Shown here piece after piece: positions 1-6,244 of a DNA stretch of 6,676 bases; position 1 is the first letter of the stretch, and every line of letters starts with the position of its first letter. A model generated the notes under the pieces. The model ran no database searches and was not told where the DNA came from. It saw only the letters and a program-made list of their open reading frames with translations. The stretch is taken from the NCBI GenBank assembly GCA_019751575.1, contig JAIENF010000794.1, positions 1-6,676 on the forward strand, written 5' to 3'. Source of the stretch: Burkholderiales bacterium (lineage in GTDB: Bacteria > Pseudomonadota > Gammaproteobacteria > Burkholderiales > CAIKXV01). The position numbers and the translations under genes are program-made.

Positions 1-123
1 GGGCGGCGGGTTGGCGTCGATGCTTGCGCAACCGGCCGCGGCCAGTGCGGCAAGCGCGCCACCGCCCCGGAGGATGCGCCGGCGTGCCGCGCTGTGCGGT
101 GCTGCCTGGATGTCGTTCGTCAT
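1..123 (-). CDS. fccB: Tat-exported protein, N-terminus only; probable flavocytochrome c sulfide dehydrogenase flavoprotein (FccB-like)
   Basis: Only the first 41 codons are present; the gene leaves the window at base 1. Seen: an ATG preceded by a good ribosome binding site (AGGGAG), then a twin-arginine-type signal with RRRILRGG at residues 14-21, a short Ala/Leu-rich hydrophobic stretch (22-30) and a Cys at 32 in the context AAGC, which resembles a lipobox. A cofactor-carrying protein folded before Tat export, perhaps lipidated, is therefore expected. The start lies 16 bases after the stop of a small cytochrome c gene, so the two are very likely co-transcribed. Known: FccB flavoproteins are encoded next to an FccA cytochrome subunit, and the complex oxidises sulfide in the periplasm. 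The FccB call is inferred from this arrangement, because no FAD-binding motif lies inside the window. Another Tat-dependent oxidoreductase is possible. Confidence 0.6.
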   Translation of the reverse strand, partial: MTNDIQAAPHSAARRRILRGGGALAALAAAGCASIDANPPP

Positions 124-139
124 CTCCACTCCCTCTCTT

Positions 140-490
140 TCAGCGCGCTGCCGGCGCGGGCTTGATCGCCGCGAAGTGCGCGGAGACGGCATCGATCTGC
201 TCGTCGGTCAGGCCTCGCGCGAGCTGGTGCATGACCGTAGCCGGGCGCTTGCCGTCACGGAAATCGCGCATCTGGCGCGCCAGGTAGCCACGATCCTGGC
301 CCGCAAGGCTCGGCATGCCGCCCACGCTCATGCCGTTGGTGCCGTGGCAGTTGGTACAGGTGAACGACACATGGCGCCCCAGCGCCGTTGCGTCCTGCGC
401 CAGCGCGGACTGCGCCGGGGCCAGTACTGTGAGTGCAAGCACGAGCGGCGCGAGGCGGCCGGCCAGGGCAAAGCGGCGATGCAGCGGCAT
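140..490 (-). CDS. fccA: Small periplasmic c-type cytochrome, FccA-like subunit of sulfide dehydrogenase
   Basis: A 116-residue monohaem class I cytochrome of the c4/c553 type. Residues 1-31 form a Sec signal peptide (basic start, hydrophobic 12-24, cleavage near SALAQ). The haem site is CTNCH at 45-49. It is followed by the family's PSLAGQ segment (60-65), the Y/QMRDF/G region (69-80) and a Met at 87 in ATVMHQLA, the likely distal haem ligand; Met59 is the alternative. The C-terminus keeps the LTDEQIDAVSAHFA helix. A ribosome binding site (GGAGAT) sits about 7 bases before the ATG. The next gene, 16 bases downstream, begins with a Tat signal, which fits an fccA-fccB pair in which this subunit takes electrons from the FAD-bearing sulfide-oxidising subunit. 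The cytochrome assignment is secure; the FccA role rests on gene order, and a free cytochrome c553 is the alternative. Confidence 0.85.
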   Translation of the reverse strand: MPLHRRFALAGRLAPLVLALTVLAPAQSALAQDATALGRHVSFTCTNCHGTNGMSVGGMPSLAGQDRGYLARQMRDFRDGKRPATVMHQLARGLTDEQIDAVSAHFAAIKPAPAAR

Positions 491-728
491 GGACGATCTC
501 CGGGTTGGGACCCTGACGATACCGATTCAGCGGGCGCAGCGGAAAGACGCAGTGCGAACTAGCAAATCCGTTACCCGAATAAGCCAGCATATGTCCGCAA
601 AAAGACTACCTCTGGTGCCGCCGAAATCGACATACGCGGGCACCGCCCTCCGGAATGCAAACGGCGTGCCACGCCCCGTGGCTCGCACGAGGCGCCGAGG
701 CCTCCGACCTGCCGGGGCGCCTGCGCGC
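491..728. other. Intergenic region between clpA end and fccA start
   Basis: This 238-base spacer separates the end of clpA from the start of the cytochrome gene; both lie on the minus strand. No convincing gene was seen on either strand. The clpA-proximal part (668-722) holds two GC-rich inverted repeats. The part nearest the cytochrome gene is less GC-rich and should hold its promoter. A TATGCT hexamer on the minus strand (around 588-593) could be a -10 box, but no good -35 partner was found, so no promoter is called. Confidence 0.4.
668..722 (-). terminator. Candidate clpA terminator (two GC-rich hairpins, weak U-tract)
   Basis: Just past the clpA stop on the minus strand are two perfect inverted repeats: a 7-bp pair (690-696 with 716-722), and a 6-bp stem with a 3-base loop (668-673 with 677-682). 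The second is followed on the minus strand by only three T residues a few bases on. The position suits transcription termination after clpSA, but without a proper T-tract the call is tentative. Confidence 0.3.
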
Positions 729-3005
<2,277 letters not shown>

Positions 3006-3389
3006 CTAGGTCTCTTCCATCACGCACTTCAGAGGGTGCTGGTGCTTGCGCGCGAACGCCAGCACTTGTTCCACCTTCGACTCGGCGAGGTCACGCGGGT
3101 AAGTACCGCATACGCCCATGCCGTCACGATGCACCTTCAACATCACCTGGGTCGCCTGCTCGCGGGTCATGGCGAAGATCGACTGCAGAACGGCGACAAC
3201 GAAATCCATGGGGGTGTAATCGTCATTCAACAGCAACACCTTGAACATCGGCGGCGGCTTTACACGACTTTTCTTCGCTTCGAGGACGGTTCCGTCCGAA
3301 CCCTGGACTGCCATCGCCTTCGTCGCCCTAGCCGACATTGCCGCCATCGCCACTGTAGCTTCCACTGGGGTTGGTTTCTGCTTCTGCAC
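3006..3389 (-). CDS. clpS: ClpS, N-end rule adaptor of ClpAP
   Basis: ClpS binds proteins with N-terminal Leu, Phe, Tyr or Trp and hands them to ClpA; it also blocks other ClpA substrates. The core is clear: [17 protein letters not shown] (45-61), [10 protein letters not shown] (78-87) and [16 protein letters not shown] (94-109). The N-degron pocket residues known in E. coli are all present: Asp56, Asp57, Thr59, Met61 and His87. The start is uncertain. The GTG used here has the best ribosome binding site (AAAGG, 8 bases upstream) and gives 127 residues. The family is usually about 105, and internal ATGs at 3338 and 3314 would give 110 and 102. The extra N-terminal stretch is low in complexity and its codons are less GC-rich, so the 3314 start is a real alternative. 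The TAG stop touches the clpA ATG, so the two form an operon. Confidence 0.95.
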   Translation of the reverse strand: MQKQKPTPVEATVAMAAMSARATKAMAVQGSDGTVLEAKKSRVKPPPMFKVLLLNDDYTPMDFVVAVLQSIFAMTREQATQVMLKVHRDGMGVCGTYPRDLAESKVEQVLAFARKHQHPLKCVMEET

Positions 3390-3419
3390 TCATGCAACCT
3401 TTCATATGCCATTGTGGGC

Positions 3420-3425
3420 ATTATG
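3420..3425 (-). promoter_or_regulatory. Candidate -10 box for clpSA
   Basis: On the minus strand CATAAT matches the sigma70 -10 consensus at five of six bases and would place transcription start near 3413, about 24 bases before the GTG start of clpS. No good -35 element was found at normal spacing (TTGCAG is only 11 bases upstream), so an activator or another sigma factor may be involved, or the call may be wrong. Confidence 0.3.
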
Positions 3426-3485
3426 GTGAAAACTGCAAGGGCCTGCCGGCCTGTTTCCTCCAAATGGCGGGCCGGGTGCATGCGC

Positions 3486-3515
3486 TTGACGGCACTGACG
3501 CAACGAGCGTAAAAA
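3486..3515 (+). promoter_or_regulatory. Sigma70-type promoter of the cold-shock gene
   Basis: TTGACG at 3486-3491 (five of six to the -35 consensus), an 18-base spacer, and TAAAAA at 3510-3515 (four of six to the -10 consensus). The predicted transcription start is near 3522. It is the best promoter-like sequence between the divergent clpS and cold-shock genes. Confidence 0.6.
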
Positions 3516-3521
3516 AGCGGG

Positions 3522-3674
3522 AGTCTGGCGGGGTCTGAACTGGAATCGCGGACTTAAACGTCCATGCACGGGACCGCGTCCCCGTGGGTTTCGTTCAGGT
3601 GCAGATGAGGGTGCCAGATGTCAGGGCAAGGGCTTCGCCTTCAATCGACGCAGAACGGATGAGGACGGTACGTC
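3522..3674 (+). promoter_or_regulatory. Long structured 5' leader of the cold-shock gene
   Basis: From the predicted start at about 3522 to the ATG is about 153 nt. E. coli cspA has a leader of about 160 nt that refolds with temperature to control translation and stability. Foldable elements seen here: a GGAC/GTCC hairpin (3550-3562 region), a bulged hairpin CACGGGAC/GTCCCCGTG (3567-3585), an alternative pairing CGCGG (3547-3551) with CCGCG (3574-3578) that would exclude both, and a short hairpin around the TTC in GGCTTCGCC (3628-3640). The ribosome binding site is GAGGA about 9 bases before the start. No E. coli-type cold box was seen at the 5' end. The thermosensing role is inferred from the family and from these competing pairings. 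Confidence 0.45.
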
Positions 3675-3881
3675 ATGGCAACTGGCACTGTTAAGTGGTT
3701 CAACGATTCCAAGGGCTACGGATTCATCACGCCCGACGACGGCAGCGAAGACCTGTTCGCGCACTTCTCGGCGATCACCATGAACGGGTTCAAGACCTTG
3801 AAGGAAGGCGAGAAGGTTACCTTCGACGTCACCCAGGGCCAGAAGGGCAAGCAGGCGTCCAACATCCAGCGCGCCGGCTGA
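3675..3881 (+). CDS. cspA: CspA-family cold-shock protein
   Basis: A 68-residue single cold-shock domain, the full family length. It is a small OB-fold protein that binds single-stranded RNA and DNA and keeps mRNA unfolded, notably at low temperature. Both nucleic-acid motifs are visible: RNP1 KGYGFI (13-18) and RNP2 LFAHF (27-31), in the usual setting of TGTVKWFN (3-10), [15 protein letters not shown] (38-52) and the [10 protein letters not shown] ending. The start is supported by a GAGG sequence upstream and by the fixed N-terminus of the family. The gene stands alone, divergent from clpSA, with its own promoter and a hairpin after the stop. The family has several paralogues per genome, so the exact name (cspA, or another csp) and cold inducibility cannot be settled from sequence; some members are constitutive. 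Confidence 0.97.
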   Translation: MATGTVKWFNDSKGYGFITPDDGSEDLFAHFSAITMNGFKTLKEGEKVTFDVTQGQKGKQASNIQRAG

Positions 3882-3931
3882 GGCATCGCCGGCCCGGCAC
3901 TGCGCCGCCGGGACACCGCTGCAGGGGGCAA

Positions 3932-3953
3932 CCGGACCATCAGGATGGTCCGG
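3932..3953 (+). terminator. Hairpin terminator after the cold-shock gene
   Basis: A perfect inverted repeat, CCGGACCATC and GATGGTCCGG, with a two-base centre (in practice a 9-bp stem with a 4-base loop), begins 50 bases after the cold-shock stop codon. It is followed by CCTTCGC, not a run of T, so termination may be weak, or the hairpin may mainly protect the 3' end of the mRNA. Confidence 0.55.
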
Positions 3954-4074
3954 CCTTCGCATGCGCGCGCGCCCGGGTCATCGACGCTGCCGACCGCCAC
4001 GGATTGTCGTCCAGTTGTCATTCTTGACAGGCAACACCCTGCGCGTCGAGGCGCGCCTCCCCCCGCCCGCCCCC

Positions 4075-4104
4075 GCACTGACGTGCGGCAGCACACGTCA
4101 GTGC
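4075..4104. repeat. Perfect 11-bp inverted repeat
   Basis: GCACTGACGTG and CACGTCAGTGC are exact reverse complements separated by 8 bases (CGGCAGCA). A C-rich tract lies directly to the left (4059-4074) and a GCGGGG run to the right (4113-4118) that could extend the stem. There is no T-tract on either side, so it is not a standard terminator. It could be an operator, a hairpin in a small RNA, or a dispersed palindromic repeat; only one copy is in the window. Confidence 0.7.
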
Positions 4105-4315
4105 CGTGGAGCGCGGGGACAAGGCATTGACTCGAAAGCACTAATGCATCCCGCAGGTGTCCCGGGATCGACCCGCAAACGATCCCCGTCAAGGGCATGG
4201 CGGCGCGCGCAAACCTCGGATACACTCCGCCCCGCCGCGCGCAGACCGACCGCGCACGGTTAACGAACCCTTGCGTTGTCCTGTCAACCGATTGCGTAAA
4301 GGGTCGTTACTGTCC

Positions 4316-4335
4316 TTGCCGAGGTACTTCGGCAA
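4316..4335 (+). promoter_or_regulatory. Leader hairpin upstream of the micropeptide gene
   Basis: TTGCCGA (4316-4322) and TCGGCAA (4329-4335) form a perfect 7-bp stem with a 6-base loop, 36 bases before the ATG at 4372. If transcription starts upstream, this is a 5' stem that could stabilise the mRNA. A second small palindrome, CCTCTAGAGG (4355-4364), contains the Shine-Dalgarno GAGG itself. Confidence 0.4.
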
Positions 4336-4371
4336 AGATGTACTGACAGTTCAACCTCTAGAGGAAATACC

Positions 4372-4500
4372 ATGAAAAAAATGATCGCTGCTGTCCTGGC
4401 CGGCCTGTTCGCTGCTGTTACCGCTTCGTCGATCGTCGTTGCCGCTGAGCCGAAGAAAGACGACGCCAAGAAGACCGAGAAAAAAGCCGAGAAGAAGTAA
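4372..4500 (+). CDS. Exported Lys/Glu-rich micropeptide (42 aa), unknown function
   Basis: I do not recognise this protein, but it looks like a real gene. The 42-codon frame starts MKKMIAAVLAG, a compact Sec signal peptide with hydrophobic core 5-25 and a good cleavage site VAA|E after residue 25. The mature part would be only 17 residues, EPKKDDAKKTEKKAEKK, with 8 Lys against 5 acidic residues. Support for expression: AGAGGA seven bases before the ATG is the best ribosome binding site in the window, and a strong intrinsic terminator follows 25 bases after the stop. Alanine is coded GCT in 6 of 10 cases, unlike the GCC/GCG habit of the neighbours. The tail is too polar to cross a membrane and probably unstructured. 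Such a product would lie in the periplasm or outside the cell. The composition recalls Lys/Ala-rich periplasmic stress proteins such as acid-shock Asr, but this is resemblance of composition only. Confidence 0.75.
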   Translation: MKKMIAAVLAGLFAAVTASSIVVAAEPKKDDAKKTEKKAEKK

Positions 4501-4525
4501 TTCTTCCCGCGAGCTTTCTCGCTTG

Positions 4526-4556
4526 AAAAGCGGGCCTTCGGGCCCGTTTTTCTTTT
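4526..4556 (+). terminator. Strong intrinsic terminator of the micropeptide gene
   Basis: CGGGCC (4531-4536), a TTCG tetraloop and GGCCCG (4541-4546) are followed by TTTTTCTTTT. The AAAAG before the stem can pair with the T-tract and lengthen the helix. This is a textbook rho-independent terminator, and it separates the micropeptide gene from nudJ. The A-run before the stem gives it partial function on the minus strand too. Confidence 0.93.
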
Positions 4557-4632
4557 GTGGGCCGCGCCGTGCACGGCGTCCCGGCCCTGCCTGGCGCCGT
4601 TGCTCACACCCGTGCACTGCCGCGGCCCCGAT

Positions 4633-4638
4633 TACAAT
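4633..4638 (+). promoter_or_regulatory. Candidate -10 box of nudJ-mnmA, predicting a leaderless mRNA
   Basis: TACAAT matches the sigma70 -10 consensus at five of six bases. With standard spacing the transcript would begin at 4645, the A of the nudJ ATG itself. There is no Shine-Dalgarno sequence before that ATG, as expected for a leaderless mRNA. The -35 region is weak (GTGCAC at 15-base spacing at best). Confidence 0.45.
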
Positions 4639-4644
4639 CCGGCC

Positions 4645-5100
4645 ATGAGCGAAGAGATCTGGAAACCGAACGTGGTGGTCGCCGCCATCGTCGAACGCGA
4701 CGGGCGCTTCCTGCTGATTGAAGAAGAAACCAGCACTGGCCTGCGGTTGAACCAGCCGGCCGGCCACTGGGACCCGGGCGAAACCCTGCTCGACGCGGTG
4801 GCCCGCGAGACACTCGAGGAATCGGCCTACCATTTCACGCCGACCGCCCTGGTGGGCATCTACAGCCTGCCCCTGGCGGATACCGGAATCACCTACCTGC
4901 GATTCGCGTTCACAGGCGAGATCACCGGCCACGAGCCGGGCCGCGCGCTGGACACGGGCATCGTGCGGGCCCTCTGGCAGACGCCGGATGAAATCCGGGC
5001 CGGACGCGACCGCCATCGCAGCCCGCTGCTGCTGGAATGCGTCGAGGACTACCTCGCCGGCTGCCGCTACCCGCTGGCACTGATCAGGCACCATCCATGA
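4645..5100 (+). CDS. nudJ: Nudix hydrolase NudJ (YmfB-type phosphatase)
   Basis: A 151-residue Nudix protein that matches E. coli NudJ in length and pattern: [22 protein letters not shown] at the start, LRLNQPAGH (33-41) before the box, LRFAF (85-89), and an ending [23 protein letters not shown] (125-147) like the NudJ tail. The Nudix box spans 40-62 with Gly40, Glu46, Arg54, Glu55, Glu58 and Glu59, the metal-binding set; the usual Gly near the end of the box is Ala61. NudJ releases inorganic phosphate from nucleoside di- and triphosphates and hydrolyses the thiamine precursor HMP-PP. It is also next to mnmA in E. coli, which supports the name. The ATG at 4645 is chosen because it gives the family N-terminus; the frame stays open upstream, but that part would start inside the terminator. 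There is no Shine-Dalgarno. Confidence 0.92.
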   Translation: MSEEIWKPNVVVAAIVERDGRFLLIEEETSTGLRLNQPAGHWDPGETLLDAVARETLEESAYHFTPTALVGIYSLPLADTGITYLRFAFTGEITGHEPGRALDTGIVRALWQTPDEIRAGRDRHRSPLLLECVEDYLAGCRYPLALIRHHP

Positions 5101-5141
5101 GCCGACACCCTGCCCCGCGCGCGCGCGGCCGCGCCCGATGA
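5097..5141 (+). CDS. Possible 14-codon Arg-rich linking ORF between nudJ and mnmA
   Basis: The ATG at 5097 overlaps the nudJ stop as ATGA. The frame reads [14 protein letters not shown] and ends with a TGA at 5139-5141 that overlaps the mnmA start as ATGA. Neither nudJ nor mnmA uses this frame. Because mnmA has no Shine-Dalgarno sequence, ribosomes ending nudJ could restart here and again at mnmA, carrying translation across the 37-base gap. The peptide has five Arg and no resemblance I recognise. In GC-rich DNA a short open frame is common, so only the double overlap makes it notable; it may be chance. Confidence 0.3.
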   Translation: MSRHPAPRARGRAR

Positions 5142-6217
5142 AGGCCCGGACGGTGGTGGTCGGCATGTCCGGCGGCGTCGATTCGTCGGTGGCAGCCCTG
5201 CTGCTCAAGCAGCAGGGCTGGAATGTCGTCGGACTGTTCATGAAGAACTGGGAGGATGACGACACCGACCAGTACTGCAGTTCGCGCGACGACCTGATCG
5301 ACGCCGTGTCGGTTGCCGACCGCATCGGCATCGAGATCGACCAGGTCAACTTCGCCGCGGAATACAAGGACCGGGTTTTCTCCACGTTCCTCTCCGAGTA
5401 CCAGGCGGGTCGCACGCCGAACCCGGATGTGCTGTGCAATGCCGAGATCAAGTTCCGGGCCTTCCTCGACCATGCCATGGCGCTCGGCGCAGACATGATC
5501 GCCACCGGCCACTACGCGCAGGTGCGCGAGCGCGACGGACTGTTCCAGTTGCTCAAGGCCGAGGACGGCACCAAGGACCAGAGCTACTTCCTGCACCGCC
5601 TGAACCAGGCGCAGCTGTCGCGCACGCTGTTTCCGCTCGGCCAGCTGTCCAAGCGCGAAGTGCGCGAGATCGCCCGCCGGGAGGGCCTGCCGGTGGCCGA
5701 CAAGAAGGACAGCACCGGCATCTGCTTCATCGGCGAACGGCCGTTCCGGGAGTTCCTCAACCGCTACCTGCCGAAGCAGCCCGGCGAGACGCGCATGCTC
5801 GACGAGACCGTGGTCGGCGAACACATCGGTCTGATGTACTACACCCTTGGCCAGCGCCAGGGGCTGGGCATCGGCGGCCGCGCCGATGGCAGCCCGGGCG
5901 AAGCCTGGTATGTCGCCCGCAAGGACCTCGCGCGCAACATCCTCTACGTGGTCCAGGGACACGACCATCCGGCGCTGCTCGCCGACCATCTGTCGGCGAT
6001 CGATGCGAGCTGGATCTCCGGCCAGCCGCCCCATGTCGACTGGGTCTACTCGGCGAAGACCCGCTACCGCCAGTCCGACACCGCCTGCGCGCTGCCGACG
6101 GCCAGCGGCACCACGTTCGATGTCGTGTTCTCCGAGCCGCATTGGGCGGTGACGCCCGGGCAGTCGGTGGTGGTCTACGAATCGAAGGTCTGCCTGGGCG
6201 GCGGCATCATCGCCTGA
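5138..6217 (+). CDS. mnmA: tRNA-specific 2-thiouridylase MnmA
   Basis: A 359-residue enzyme, close to E. coli MnmA (about 368). It places the sulfur of 2-thiouridine at wobble position 34 of tRNA for Lys, Glu and Gln, using ATP to adenylate the base and sulfur relayed through the Tus proteins. Motifs: PP-loop SGGVDSS (11-17), FMKNWED (34-40), [11 protein letters not shown] (71-81), [11 protein letters not shown] with nucleophile Cys100, the tRNA-interacting region TKDQSYFL (145-152), STGICFIGE with second catalytic Cys196, the [13 protein letters not shown] stretch (235-247), and the C-terminal barrel ending in CLGGGIIA. All catalytic residues are present. The ATG at 5138 gives the family N-terminus just before the PP-loop. 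It has no Shine-Dalgarno sequence; the preceding 25 bases are alternating G and C. It follows nudJ by 37 bases, an order shared with E. coli, and is probably translated by coupling. An older name is trmU. Confidence 0.98.
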   Translation: MKARTVVVGMSGGVDSSVAALLLKQQGWNVVGLFMKNWEDDDTDQYCSSRDDLIDAVSVADRIGIEIDQVNFAAEYKDRVFSTFLSEYQAGRTPNPDVLCNAEIKFRAFLDHAMALGADMIATGHYAQVRERDGLFQLLKAEDGTKDQSYFLHRLNQAQLSRTLFPLGQLSKREVREIARREGLPVADKKDSTGICFIGERPFREFLNRYLPKQPGETRMLDETVVGEHIGLMYYTLGQRQGLGIGGRADGSPGEAWYVARKDLARNILYVVQGHDHPALLADHLSAIDASWISGQPPHVDWVYSAKTRYRQSDTACALPTASGTTFDVVFSEPHWAVTPGQSVVVYESKVCLGGGIIA

Positions 6218-6244
6218 CCAGGCCGGCGCCGGGCGCGCCGTCGT

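Larger units (their letters stand above)
3954..4371. other. Gene-free intergenic stretch upstream of the micropeptide gene
   Basis: About 420 bases with no convincing gene on either strand; frames open here lack a ribosome binding site and any recognisable domain. Contents seen: a small TGTCA/TGACA inverted repeat (4016-4029), a C-rich tract (4056-4074), a perfect 11-bp inverted repeat (4075-4104), a TACACT hexamer that could be a -10 box (4221-4226, no good -35), and a 7-bp hairpin (4316-4335). The promoter of the gene at 4372 must lie here, but none is convincing. A small RNA is possible. Confidence 0.4.

Noticed and set aside
3530..3600. tRNA- or tmRNA-like fold in the cold-shock leader
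   Set aside because: Several short hairpins exist, but there is no cloverleaf, no T-arm GGTTCGAATC-type sequence and no acceptor stem.
4024..4029. TTGACA at 4024-4029 as a -35 promoter box
   Set aside because: It is a perfect hexamer, but there is no -10-like sequence 15 to 19 bases downstream.
3716..4225. A 169-codon minus-strand frame over the cold-shock gene and the intergenic region
   Set aside because: Overlaps the certain cold-shock gene in antisense, is Arg/Pro/Ala-rich as expected of chance GC-rich frames, and lacks a ribosome binding site.
4555..4644. Longer N-terminus for nudJ
   Set aside because: The upstream in-frame start lies in the T-tract of the terminator and adds 30 residues absent from NudJ relatives; the ATG at 4645 gives the family N-terminus.
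4351..5505. A 384-codon minus-strand frame opposite the micropeptide gene, nudJ and mnmA
   Set aside because: It crosses an intrinsic terminator and three better-supported plus-strand genes, and its translation has no recognisable domain.
5084..6142. A 352-codon minus-strand frame opposite mnmA
   Set aside because: Antisense shadow of mnmA with no motif and no ribosome binding site; mnmA itself has every catalytic residue.
6218..6244. GC-rich palindromes between mnmA and the Bug gene (CCGGCGCCGG, GGCGCGCC) as a bidirectional terminator
   Set aside because: The stems are short, overlap each other and have no T-tract on either side; in such GC-rich DNA they are expected by chance.
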